Positions 1 through 13,900 of a DNA stretch of 64,000 bases are shown one piece after another. Under the pieces are notes generated by a model, which did not search any database, was not told the origin of the DNA, and saw only the letters and a list, made by a program, of their open reading frames with translations. The DNA comes from Tetranychus cinnabarinus (lineage: Eukaryota; Arthropoda; Arachnida; Trombidiformes; Tetranychidae). The stretch's first letter is position 1, and every line of letters starts with the position of its first letter. The translations under genes were made by a program, and so were the position numbers. The stretch is from NCBI GenBank assembly GCA_022266195.1, contig WHVY01000001.1, positions 20,026,001-20,090,000 of the forward strand, written 5' to 3'.

Positions 1-203
1 ATTTAATATGTTTTATTAGAAACTGTTGGTTCAAAGTAAATCTTGTTTAATAACATTTTCGCTGATTCAGTGATTGATAGTGATAAAGTGACTAAGACAG
101 GAGATGAAACGAGAAGCGCAAAATAGGCAAAACTAAGAATGTGATTGAGGCAGAATTGAGTAAAAATATTTTTCTGTCATTTCGTACCAAAAACAGGGAT
201 TGG

Positions 204-213
204 CTGGGAGTGA
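204..213 (+). repeat. Dispersed word CTGGGAGTGA, copy 1
   Basis: First of five exact copies of a GC-rich 10-mer. Here it lies in the 16-mer GCTGGGAGTGAAAAAG (203-218), which recurs exactly at 16,609-16,624. Function unknown. Confidence 0.6.
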
Positions 214-3200
214 AAAAGAAAAGCAAAAATCAATATTAGTGAAAATCAAGCTTGCATATTATTGACTTATAGAGAAAAAACTTATTTATCATTTTGATCA
301 TTCAAACAAAAACACCGGCAACAACAACAAGAGCAAGAAATGAGCAAATAAAATAGCATTACCATGTTCAGGGAGGGAAGAAACTCCAACGAGAAGGAAA
401 CATGGAAAATGAGACCAAAGATATTGCTCCTTCAATAATGGAAATTGATGGAAAATTTTAAAGAAAAATTTTGCAAACATTTTTTCTTCTCCTTTCAATG
501 AAAAGTTCAATTAAAGCATCGAATCATTGGAAACTTAGGAAATGAGAAACTCGGAGAATTTGGAAACTTGGAGAAATTAAGAAAAAAAATTTTTTGTTTC
601 AATGAATTTTGCGAAATGAAATTGATGAGAAGAGAAGGAAAAATTTTTTTCTTCTCCTATTTCATCAGATTCTAAAATTACTGAAATCATTTCAACTTGG
701 TGAACCATTTAATTGTTGAAAATGATGAGAGTTGATCTTCAAAGGAACATCACATTTGCTCAGTTACTCTTTACTTTTCCCTCCCAATCATGATAGGAAT
801 GTATCAATTCTGGTTCATAATTTTTCCTCCACTTTTTTTATACTTTCATTGATACGCTCTGATAATTTCACCATCAACATTGAACAAAAAATGAGGTAAA
901 ATTTGTGACCTTTTCGTCCAAAGAAAATGTTGAATATCAATTGTTTTTTTTCATGGGAAACTTTCTTTTCATTTTCGTTCTCTTTTTTATTCAACGAATG
1001 ATTGAACAGATAAATTGACTTTTACCGAGCTTCTCATGATGAGGTTCAATTTGAATGATAAAAATTGACCGCAAAAAAATGACATCAATATTTAATCAAT
1101 GAAATGCAACTCTTGGATAAAGATGATCATGAATAAATTCATGATGGAATATTGACTGGAGAATAAAAGGCAACTTTTCTCTGTCTTTTTTCAACCTTCT
1201 CTCGATGACATTGGAAAAGTCATGATAATTATCTCATGATAGTAATGAGTTGGCCAAAGTTTGGTTCACTTTCAATTTTGTATTCATTTTGTAATCTGTA
1301 GCAGTGAAAATGAAAAGACAAAAAATGCTTGACATGGAAATTTTAATCCGATTATTAATACTCTTCATGAAAAGTTGAACATTAATATTGAAGAAAATGA
1401 TATTCTCTGTTTATGGATAATCAAATGTTACCAATGAAAATGTTGATCATTTATATGTGAAAGGTCATTAGTATGTTTATCAAGTTTACTTATATTATCA
1501 ATCAGTATTACGCGATGATTGATTAAGGTCAACAATGCTTTGAACCCATTTGATTATGGTTGATGTACATCAATATTCATACGAATCAATTTACACTTGG
1601 ACTTGAGTTTGCACAGTTCGCAATGATGTTGACCATTAAACATAAATTTCACATTAAAGTTCATTTCGAGTTTCGATAAAATTTCAAGCATTCGAAATCT
1701 TTGATGAGAATAAAATTTCAAAATTATACGAAAATGGAAAAACAAATTTTTCGAAAAAAGTCGGCTTTGATTTTTTAGATTATTCGATGAGTTTTCGAAA
1801 TTTTTGGTCGATCTTGAAGATTGGTTGTTTCATTGTTCTGATCACTTCTAACTATTAGCTGTTTAAGATTGAAAGAAAGTTACGAAAAGGAAATGGAATA
1901 AAAGTTCTTTAAATAAGTTTGGATATAAATTGTATCGATTAGGTTTTTCGTTGAACATTAACGATCAACTTGAATGTTGTCTTTTAATTTAATTATTGAC
2001 ATTTCTTTTTTTATCTCCAAATGTTGGCCAAAAAGGACAACTTAATGACTCAATCAGATTAATTTGATTGATTTAATCGTAACTTTCTTTCTGATCATTC
2101 AATCTTTATTCATAACTTAATCTAATCCGATCTAACTTGTGAAACTGTTGTTACTAAATTAAGACATCTTGAATTGACGTATGGCAACCACTCGACGATT
2201 AACCATTTGAAACATTTTCACCTTGAACCATCTTTCATTATCCATCAACTGAATCACTTGACACTCAACTTTAAACCAATGTACAGATTGAAATAACTTG
2301 AAGAGAAAGATAATGACACTTGAAAAGTTTGTGGCCATTTTCATACAAATTTCATAATCAAAGTCGAGATTTCACACAAAACAATGGCAAAAATTTTCTC
2401 ATGTCTTTTCATTTCTGACGAAAAACGAAGAAAAAAAACTTGAAAATTCATCAACGAAAAGGACGATTGAATATAAAGTTTTAAATGTTTCAAGAAAGTT
2501 TGGATCAATGAAGTAACAATAAAATGTTTCCAACGCAAAGCAATTAATGATTGAAAGAGACTTTTTTTTCTGCCCTAAAAGTTGCAACCAAAATAATAAA
2601 CTATGCTAATTGTGAATCGATCAAGTTAATGGTTGAAGAGAGCAGAAAAGTCAGATAACCTCAGAAAACAAAGTAAACTGAATAACATGATAAAAAGAGA
2701 TAAAGAGAAGGAGCGAGAAGACACAGAAGACAAATCAACATTGAAAGCAGGGAAGAAGAAGAAAAAAGAAGAAAAAAACTGAACAAAACAAGACGAATGA
2801 CAACAACTTGAGAAATGAAGTTTGGCAGTTTTGTTTAAATTCTGGGTTTAATCAATTGATTGGAATGTCTTGGAGTGAATTTGATAGCAATCAAGAGAAG
2901 CAAAATGTTGATGAAGATTAAGTCATGAGTAAAAATAAAGAGGTGAATAAAGCTGAGGCAAGGTTCGATGGTGGAGAAGATAACATTTAAAGATTACATT
3001 TACTCTACTAGTTGTTATCTGGTACAATTGTAGTAGATTTTGAATCAACTCTGAACAATCGCAAGTGAATGTTGAACAGAAGAAGAAGCAAAGAAGGAAG
3101 AAAAAAAAAGAAATAAAATAACAGGGAATGTTTTTATCATAATAATGTAGAGAGAAACAAGACAGGGACAGACAGGGAAGGTTATCCGGTTAAAGTTAAT

Positions 3201-3626
3201 AATACTGTTTATCAACTTATTCACAGCTCATGACCCGATTCTCAGGATTCTTACTTATTTCACTTTTCTGTTTACCTTTTCATTTCTACCCCAACGATTG
3301 GCCATCATGAAAACCATCCACTCTCATTATCCTCATCTTATTATCATCTAATCGACTCTTGTCCAAAACTATTTTTCCTTCAACATTTTTCTTCTCCCTG
3401 TCCATTGGCGATCAAATGTCCACTCATTAAATGTTATGAATTGGAGTTTTTTTTCACTTTTCGCTCAACATCTTTCACTCTCATGATAATGATAATATTA
3501 AACGATTCAATAATAATAATAGTTTTTGCAGGGTTTCTTTGCTTCTTTTACCAGTTTTTGTAAACCAGGTAATAACTCAACCAGACAAGGTACCAAGAAA
3601 TTATATTAATCTTTCATCATTTATAC

Positions 3627-3650
3627 AAGAAGAAGAAGAAGAAGAAGAAG
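3627..3650 (+). repeat. (AAG)8 microsatellite
   Basis: Eight uninterrupted AAG units, directly followed by a G/A-rich run. A simple repeat in non-coding DNA with no frame of interest. Confidence 0.95.
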
Positions 3651-6600
3651 GGAAAAAAATATTATATTCAATGGATGATAATGTGCCATTATAAATGCTA
3701 GTCAATGTTTACCAACCAATAAAAGGTGCAAACAGATTTAGCTGTGAGAAGTATTTTGACCATTTTTGTGTCTCAATATTACAGAAATGAATGCATTAAA
3801 TTATCACATTTCCTAATCAATTAAAGCCATTCTTGCTTTGTCTTTTCACTATAATCTACAACTTGAATCACTTTATGTGAATGCCATTTCCAATAATCAA
3901 ATTGTCCATCAATGAGACCATCAAACAACCCTTTCACATTATACTTTCAAATGCATTTATAGTACAGTTCAAAGCTATTGATAAACTTTGAAAGAAACCA
4001 AATGGTCAATAGAGTTGAGCTTTCAATTACATCATGTATTGAATGTTGCTCCATTGATGGGGACAAAATTTTAAACATTATTTTCATCATTCATTCGAGT
4101 ATCTTTTTTAGAAGCGAGAAAAAGTCATTTCTTGACAGCTTGAATGACACTTTTGGTGTTCATTGACTTGACAGATAAACTGTTATAAAAATTCATTCGC
4201 AAGAGCAGCAATTAGTGCTTAATTTTAGTTATGTTTAGAGATCGATTATATCGATGGTTATCAGCCATTTCAACCTTCATTGTTTTTAGCAACTTATCTA
4301 GCTTTTTTGGTTACAAGAGTTGAAATAAATTCATTGTTTATAATAATCCTGATTCTGCTTCTGATAACTTATGATCTCTGAACCATATTGTTATGCAAAA
4401 CTAATTTATTGCTGAATTACTTTTATTAATTCTCAAAGCATCACAGCAAGAAAAGCCAGGGAATAGCTGAGTAGCTTATTCATACCACCCTCTATTGCCA
4501 TACAAAGCTTGGTAAGCTCTTCATTTTGATCAACTTTTTCTTTTTAATCAAAATTTAATTTCTATTATTACATTGATTGGAGTGAAGTAACCTCTATCGA
4601 TTTGTGGCTATTTAGTCATCGCTAACTTTATCGGCTCCATCAGTCATTTTCAATTGGACTGACAAATGACTTTTCAACTGAGCATTTAAATAATTGATTA
4701 GAATGTTTTGAATTGTTGAAATTTGAGAAATATTTGGTAAAAAATGTTGAACAATCTTGTAACTCTCAATATTGATCAAGTTTACTGTTTTAATTAATAA
4801 CTTGAAATGTGATCATTGAAAGAGATTTGATACTTTTCTGTTGCCTGGTTCACCTAATCAAATGTTTCAACTAATTAAACTAGTTTCTATCCTCTTTCGA
4901 CTTTTCAACTTGAAATGATAATTCACCAAGCTTATTAAACTAATAATCTGATAGCTGAACAGATGAACAGTTGATGTGAAAAGAAAAGAGAAGAAGAAGA
5001 AAAAAAAGTTTCTCTTTTTGCCAACCTTTTCCGGTTCATTGTTGCTTCTCGTTTCATTTCCTATTTCAACTCATCTTTTCACATTTCATCTTTTCTCCTT
5101 TCTTTATATTCATTTTCATCTTAATTCATCTTAATCTCATTTCAACTGGCAGTTTTCAACATGGCAAAAGAAGAAGGCAAAAGTGAAGCCAAATTTTTTT
5201 TCTCTTCGCTTCACCTTTCCTTGTTTAATATTGATTCTCACAAGGGACTTTGATGAAGGCGCAAAAGTGTTTAGACATGTGAAAAGAAGAAGATGAAGAA
5301 GAAAAAAACGAGAATCTCAATGAATCAGAATCCAGGTTGAAAGATGGATTCAATTTCACCAGGATATGAGATATTTCCAATTGAACAATCGTGAACAAGT
5401 AACCACTCGAGATTGGTTAAAATAAAGAGGAAAATGATTCAAACCTGAATCAAGAAGATTCGTTGTTTGATCAGTTTTGTTTTCCTTGTTCATCACTGAA
5501 AATCTTTGAAAAACTATTAGCTTCTAATAACTGAGCTTCTTCATGTTTTAAAAGTTCATGTTCAAACATCATCAAGTTTACAGAAGAAGCAAAAAATGGT
5601 TACAAAGTTTGGTTTGGAAAAATTGACCAAATTTTGAAACATTTTTCGATTTTTTTTGTTTTTCGAAAAAAAAACATTTGAACGAAAACTCGACGGCAAA
5701 CAACTTGACAGAGTGAACAAAAGATAACATGATGAGAGAAAATTCTGTGAGTTAATAGATTTTCTGATTCAGATAATGGTTGATGTGAGAGAAAAGAAAA
5801 TGAAGATTTTGTTGAAAAAAATGTTGCGCTTGAAACGGCTTCTTTTGACACACAAAAGATTATCAAATTATCTCATGTTGGAAGCAAATTTTTTGGCAAT
5901 TTTTTTCTTTCCTTTATTTCTTCTTCTCTGTGATACTTCGAAAAATGTTCATTGTTATTTACATGATGGGAAACGAGCAGGGAAAATGAATGGCAAGAGT
6001 TGGAAAAGGGAAATTTGATAACATGGAAAATGGAGAAAAATTTAAACATCAACTTTCATCAAATGACTCAAATTACAGATGTGATTCGTTTTTAAACATA
6101 ATTGATGTAATAATCTTTCATTATTCATCATTTACTTTGAAATGAATTCAATTTTTTGTACATTCCCTGCTAATCTCCAAATGGAAACATTGAATTTTAT
6201 CATCAATTTGGTTATCACTCCGAGTTGGATCAATTAGTTAACTGGTAAAAAAAGATGTTGGATGAAAAAACAAGTATTAGAGTTTGTCATTTTCAAAACT
6301 CGCTATTTTCACTTTACACTTGATTTAACAAAACATATTTTCAGTGTTTATTTTGACATGGACATTAAAAAGTAATAAATTTTCTGCAAAAATTTGCCTC
6401 AATTTTATCAGTTACGACTGAAAAAGAATGCAATTTAATGACAAAAGTTTGAAATTCAATTTTTTTCAGTTCATCTTGGATCATCAATCAAAATTTCAAC
6501 TTTCACTGTTTGAGTTTTAACAAAAATTTAAAGTTCGATATCAAGATCAAAATGTGAATTTCGGTTGAAAAAATTGATTTTGCTCTTCCAACTATTCATT

Positions 6601-9600
6601 TTTGTTTTTCAATTTTACACTGGAAATCGATTCCACGCTTTCAGACTGAAACTCATGCAACTACTTAAAAGTTACTGCGCTGCAACATTACTTGATGTGT
6701 TGTGTTTAAGGCCAATACGGTTTTCGTTGAAACCGATTTCAATCGTTTTAAAAGACTTTTAAACGGTCAAGAGTCAAGATCACTCCTAGCAAATTATCAC
6801 TGAACTTACCTTCTTTTAAGCTCTTATTGGAATCTCTACATCAAGAAAGAACCTCAAGGTGCCAAAATATCCACTCTCCAGATTCTTCAGATCCTGTCAT
6901 GACATGAAAAATTCTGCTTCAACTAAATTCATATCCAGTGAAGTCGATGAATTCATTAAATTTTCGTTTACCTTGACAATCTTGTAATGGAATTAAAATG
7001 AAACTTTATTTCATTTTCCGTTTTTACTTGAAAGTTTGCATGAAAATGACAGTAAAAGTGTTGAATAAAAAGAGTGAACAAGAAATTTAATTTAATTTTC
7101 AACTCCCTGTAAACAAGAGCCTTTCAACATCTAACCTTTAAAACTGGTTGGATGGTTTCATGAAAATAATGATAATAACAAATGCTGACGACAAGAAGAG
7201 GAAAAATTGGCGACCAAGAAATGAGTTGCAATCACAATTGTAATCATATTTTTATTATTCTGTGAACATGAACGTTACCAACGAAGCAAACAAGAGAAAA
7301 GCAAAAAAAGGTTGAAATTTCTCTTTTCTCAGGTTTGCATTCTCAATATTATCACCTGAGGATAAAAAGTTTTCTCAACCATTAAAAGTGATAAGCTGAA
7401 GAAAGAAGCGAACAGCAAAAAAAGAAGTAAAAAAAGAAAGAAATAAGTTTATTGATTCAACAGCAAAACTCGTGTAATACCTTTTAGTAATTCTTGTAAT
7501 CTATAACTATTGTTGTTAAAACAGAAAGTCGAGTTTTTCAGCGAATATCGAATAATCTGGAATCTTTTCATTTGCATTTGCAGAAAAGGACATTTTCCTC
7601 TGAAGCAAAAGGCACCTTCAACTGAGTATCAATTGAAAGATTCAATTTATTATCAGATTATTAGTGAAAAGAGCTTCTTGTTTTTGCCTTTTCTGGTTGT
7701 ACTTTTCAGTTTACCCTGGAGCTCAGTGGAAATTCAACTTTTTCAACATTTTTTTCTCCATCCATTCAATCATAATAATCGAGAGTTGATTTCAATGTTA
7801 GTTTTTTTTCTTCAACTTTTGAAATGAAATTCAATAATTAATGAGAAAAAAAAGGTAAAGTAACATGAAATGCTAGCGAAACAGAAAACCCAGAAAAGAA
7901 GAAGAAAAAACTTGGAAATTGATAACTTTTTTTCCCTCCCAGCATTGCTCGATATTAATTGCGACAACTTTTTGTTGTATTTCTACTCTCATGAAGCATT
8001 GGAAAAGTAAACGGGAAAATGGTGGAGATTTTGCTTTTCCATTGCAATTTCTTTTTTCATTTTCTTTTTTTTCTCTATTCGTCAAAATTCCAAGTTGACG
8101 AATGAGAAGAGAAAAAAGTTGAGACTTAACATTTTCACCCAAAATAACGTTTATCTAATGGTTATTGTGAATAAGATGGAACAAGAAAAGGTAAAGAGAA
8201 ACATTTTTGCTTCTCTTTTTTCTCTCTTTCATTCGAGGTGAGGTTACATGAGCCATTCTGGTATCATCATGATTTCAACTGAATTGATCAAATGTTGAAA
8301 AGGAGTATCAAAAAAGGAAGTTACGAATCAAAAACCAAGAAGAATGAGTGAATGGAAAAGATGGAAAAAAGATGGAACAAGAAGAAAGAAAGAGAAGAAA
8401 GTATAACATGACATGATTGAATCATCAGACGATATGTTAGTTTTTATCAGAACCCAAAATTCCAAGTTAATATACTTTTGCATGAAAAGTTGAGCAAGGC
8501 GAAAGAAAGAAAATCGTAATCATTTGGATGACAGAAAATTTTCATCTTCTCCTAAACTAATGGTTCATTATTTCATTTTTCAATCATTACACATAATCTA
8601 CTTTTCTTCATGTTACCTTTTTTTTCCTATTCTGAGTTTTTCACTCTTCACAAAAGCTAAAGAAAAATGTTGAACAAGAAGAAAAAGTAAGAAGAAATTT
8701 CATTTCCGATTTTCAGGGTTTGCTCTTCAAATGAGATTTGACAGTAAAAGAAATTTATTCAATTTCAAGACTAAATTGGTTAAAGTAAATGGTTGAATCA
8801 ATTGAACGATGCAAAAGATTCATGTAAAGTTGAATGCATTAATTGGATTGTCGATTGTAAAAGCTGTACCAATTGTGTTTGTTGATAAAGAATTGGAAAC
8901 AAGTCGAGAATCCATTGTCTCGATTGGCCGTAACTTTGAGACGAGAAGAAAAAAAAGTTTTGGTAGAAGTCGTTTTATTAAATTAGATTGCAAATCAATT
9001 TAAAGTGAACTTAATTATTACCATTCTGTAATCTCGAGCTTTTGTACTTTTTTTCCTGGTTCGCCTTCAACAATCATTTGCTCATTTAGTTTCATGAACA
9101 GTTTTGTTTTGTTTTTTTGTTTTCAGTTTTTTTCTTCTTCTGAATTTCCATTTCCACTCATTCCATTATTCATTTAATTTAATCGTTTTGCCATCAGCTT
9201 GAGCCGATTTAAATTTGTCTCAATCAGCCATGGAATAGAGAAGAATGAAGAAGAGAGAAAAAAGTACAAATTAGAGTTGAAAGGGTAAAGATGAAGTGGA
9301 TCATGAGGATGCATGTTGATGAGTCTTTTCGTCTCTTTACCTATGATTAACTTAATGTTATCCATTATTGATTTGTAAATTTAAATGTCAGTCAAATTTT
9401 TTTTCCTCCTTTTCTCAGTGTTTTTGCTCCATGTCAGCTTTGCTCGTCTTTTCAATCTTTTACTTTGTCCTTTCAAGTATAAATGTCAATAAACAGGTTT
9501 AAAACACTTGAAAAGGATTGTCAATTAACCTTGTCTGGTGAAAATGAAGAGCAGGTTACTAAGTGTCCTGAACGGTAATGATTAATGGAATGATAATTTG

Positions 9601-10081
9601 TATTCCAAACTTTACCAACGGATTATCTGAATAGGCTTTCAGAGTAAATTTCAATGTAAATTGGTTTTACCTTTTTTTGTTTGTTCATTCAACTTCAACA
9701 TTTTACTTTGCGTTTTGCAGCAGAAAAGAAAACAAAATTTTCTACTTTTCTCTAATTTACTTTTCGTTTTTCCACTCTTATCGATCAATTGATCGATTTG
9801 TGATAATTTTGAAAATGTCAATATTATCGTCGATAATGATGCACTTTCATCTTGAATCACTTAATTTCGACTCATTGTCAAATAAAATTTTTCAAGAATC
9901 AAAGTTGAAAAGCAAAATACTATCGAAACGAAAAGCTGAAAAAAATTCTGTTGCATTTCCGACTAGAACCATTTACTCAGAATGCTTAGAGTTTTCTGCT
10001 CATCTTCAAGTTTCTCATTCAAAAGATCAAGTAAGGTGAACCTGAGCAAAATGATAAACTTAGTTCTAATTACTTTACTAA

Positions 10082-10101
10082 TCTGATCAATTAGTAGATC
10101 A
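10082..10101. repeat. Small inverted repeat CTGATC / GATCAG
   Basis: Six-base perfect arms separated by eight bases. It is short and could be chance in AT-rich DNA. It is listed only because it sits at the edge of a somewhat GC-richer patch (10,140-10,330). Confidence 0.3.
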
Positions 10102-10954
10102 GTAAACCTTCAAAATAAAGATTGCATCCATTTTGGTTCATCTATTGTAACGTTGCTTTCCAAGCTTTTCAGACTCTTGGTTCACTTAAGAGATAAACCC
10201 GAAGTCTTTATCACCTTAATTATGATATCAGAGCGATCCATTAACAAGTTAACTTCCGTAATTCAGTCGCCTATCCAGGTCACCCTTCACCCTGACTAAA
10301 GCCTGCATACAGCATAAAGTCTTTACATCTTGAAGAAAATGAAAAATCTTCAAAAATCGGGATTTTCATGGTGCTTTTCAAAAGTTTTTTCGATAAGCGA
10401 TTCAAAAAGATTCTTTTGGCCAATTCGGATCGATAATTGTTCCTGTTTCCAAATTAATGATCGTCATGTTTGTGATGAAACGAAAAACATTGCTTTTTAA
10501 TTGATTTGGTTGTTTTTATTAAAAGTGAAACATTTTCTCATCACTTGTCAAGAGACGAGAAAATTGTCCATGATTCATGATATATGAAATGATACAGAAA
10601 AAAGAGTGTCTTCTTTTCGTCTAATCATACGAACTGAAAACAATAATTAAATTAATGGCTTATTCCTTCTAAAATGATCTTTTTTTCTGGTGAAAACAAG
10701 AAGATAATGAGGGTGATGATGAAAAGGGAAGATAAAGAGATCCTTTGAAAACCAGCGTGATAATAAAATCTTTCAATTCGCGATAATAATACGAAATATT
10801 GTCAAATCATGTTCACAACATGATGATGAATAGTCTCCTCTGAATATTGATTTTTCCGTTTCACTATTTTTCTTTACCATATTCAGCTTTTTCACAAACT
10901 TTACTTGCCTCAACATTTTGACTTTATCCATTCTTCATGGCTCTGAACCAATTT

Positions 10955-10981
10955 TTCTTCTTCTTCTTCATCATCATCATC
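10955..10981 (+). repeat. (TTC)5(ATC)4 compound microsatellite
   Basis: Five TTC units run straight into four ATC units. A simple repeat with no coding context. Confidence 0.95.
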
Positions 10982-13900
10982 TTCAACATTTCTTTTGGTT
11001 TTCTTTTTTTCTCTTTTTTACCTTCTTCTAGTTTCTTTCCCTCACTCCATTATTAATAATAAACTGAATACAAAATGAACTGCTCAGTAAAATCAATTGA
11101 TCTCACCAGGAGTTTATCTTTACTGACTTGTGATACATGCAAAGAAATGTTTTGAAATTTTTCTTCTTTTTTCCAAATTCTTTTCATTGAAAAATTTCAT
11201 GGTGTGAAGTTTTCATCAATTGATACGGGACGAGTCTACTGATCATGTAAACTATAATTGTTTTGTTTTCACTTTGATTTTCCAAATTCGGCAAACATTC
11301 GTTTTTCCTTCAACTCTCATCATTAAACTTTCAACCGTCAATTATCATTATGATTTTGTTATCAGGCAATTACTTTTTTATCATCATTATCATGGGAATT
11401 TTATTGACCTTTCCAAACCATTGTACAGAGTATTTGCACACTCAACTTGCCCTGTTTTGCATTTTTGCAAAATTAAACATTCCTTTTGTTAACCTTGCAA
11501 AGTGAATTCATTAAAAATTGAAGCGCAAATTTTCATGTAAACATCTTGCGAAACTGAGTAATTCAATAATTCAAGTGAATAAAGTAAACTAAAATATGAA
11601 TATAACCTGATTAGAACTAAATTTGTTCATTCTTTTTGCGCATAGTTTCTCAACTGCAACCGATCGATTGAAATCATTGCTTTGTATTAATGACTCAAGT
11701 ATCGATAATAATGACAATTCAATTAGCAGACAATCAAAAGAAACAAATTAAAAGATTAATCTTTCGATTTCGAAGTTCCGAGCTGGACTTTTCACTCGAA
11801 TGATAAGACACATCATGAGGACGATAAATGGATTTTTGTCTTTGCTTTTTGTACTCTTTTCTCAATGGTGTTACCTAAACGACCAATGATTTTGAGCTTG
11901 ATATAGCTATTGGTTTAAGGCTTGATTGATAGTTTCATGTTTTTCCTTCTTCATTATCTATTCCTCTAACACTTATCATGAGTTTTTTGCAAGCTTTGAA
12001 CTTGACTATAAGTTCGAGATTACATGTATTTTGCATTAGCGCAATGAATTGGGCTAATCTTGCTGGGAAGGAATTCAGTGAAATTGAATTCATCATAAAA
12101 AACATTTTTTGTGAATCTCTCATTGAAAACTCCACTTTGAGTTATTTTACATTATCTACATTTATGTGAACGAAAACAATTATCGTTCCTTTTATTGTGT
12201 AAATCATGACTGGTGATGAGTTTAATGAAATACCCTTTATGAGTTTAATTTGTTTAAATTTGAATATAAATTCAAAACATTTGCTTCCAATCATCATTCG
12301 TTTATATTAAAGTCTACTTTTGATGTTATTCATCAAAATAATTCTCGCATCCAATCATAAACTATTTTTTCAGCTGTTCAACATCGACTTTTCATTTTGT
12401 TGTTCTTTTTCCATTTTCATTTCTGTTCTTGTCTCAATTGAGTCTTTGCATGTTCGATTATATTATAATATGATATTTTTCGAGTAAAAATATGGTTCCG
12501 ATTGAGTGAAGGTTGATTCAATTTTGGCTGGATAACAATGAGAATAACGAAAAAAAGAAAAGAAATACAATTTAATTCTTTCTCATGTTGCTGTTTATTT
12601 CACTATTTTTACTCGAAAGAGCATTGTTGAGCTTGATATGATTTACTTGGAGAAAACTCAATGAACCTGTGTTTACATCGACAACATGAACCCATGATAA
12701 TAATGATACTAATAATACCATCAGATTATTCCAATAGCTGTTCAACAAAATTCAAACTTCTTTGCTTTATTATCATCAAAGTTGACAACAAGTTGACTCT
12801 GAATAATATAGTAATAATGGAAACCGTAATGATGAAAGGTTGGATAAAATTTACATTGAAAAGTAATTGATGACAAGAAAGATTGTTGCTCTTCAACTGT
12901 TCATTTAATCAACTTTCATCTTGCAATTTTTACATTCGACACTGAATAATTGAACCAACTTGATACAACTCTGGTTCACTTTAAACTTTCACCTTTCATG
13001 TAAAAAAATTCAATCTTATTCATAATTACCTGCGACAAACCCTTTCAATGTTTCCCTTTCGAACAATAAAGTTCATCAAAACGTTCGATAAAGTGATCAA
13101 AACACTTAAGTTTGTAAAACGAAAAATAGAAAATTTGAAGGGAAAAGTTGCTCAAAACTCAACATTTAACACGAAACTCGATCCGATCGAAGTCAAAAGT
13201 AATGTTCCTCTGTATGAATCTCAGGATCGATAGAATATTGTAATAATTTTTTCACCTGGAAAAAAGTTTATCTTCTATCAAAAAGGACAAGAAATTTTCG
13301 AACATTTGACTGAAAATTTGGAAAAGGAATCGAAGTGAAATAGGCTTAAACGAGGTTCAAATTCACAAAGGCTAATAAAGCAATTTGCTGATATGAATTT
13401 TACTGTTACGAGAAGCCATAAAATTGTTGTTATCTTCAAATTTCATTTTCTTTTTCAGTCCTTTAGCCTGTTCTGTTTATGCTTTTATTATAAGACATTG
13501 CATGAGCTGTTCAGCACACAATTTGCTCTCCTTTTCACGTCTTCAATATAAAAACTGGATAAATTTGTTTCAAATCTGAAGAATCTTTTTTCGTAATCGA
13601 CAATTCAAAATATTATTCAATACTTTTCCTTGTGAAAAGCCTTCACAGAACCTATTTCACTAACAAGCGTGCCAAATCAGTACTTTATACTAATCGACTT
13701 TTCGATTGTAAGTTATCACAATCTAACGCTCAATTCAGGCTTCTTCAGATCATTGATTGTCTTTGCTTAGAAACGCATTATTAATTATCGAGAAAACGAT
13801 GAAACCCAAAAATTTTAAATATATTCATTTTCCTGGTAAATCAACCAATCTTATTGAATATTCTGTGCTTCCAATAAATCGATCAATTTGGAACGATAAT

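Noticed and set aside
7510..7827. 105-codon plus-strand frame
   Set aside because: The start is TTG, not ATG, and the content is Phe/Leu-rich with no recognisable motif.
8809..9003. 64-codon ATG frame (MQKIHVKLNALIGLSIVKAV...)
   Set aside because: Composition is mildly protein-like, but there is no recognised homologue, no splice or poly(A) context, and many frames of this length are expected by chance here.
9677..10039. 120-codon plus-strand frame ending near a GTAAGG that could be a donor
   Set aside because: The first half is Phe/Ser-rich composition; no acceptor-bounded exon or family match supports it.
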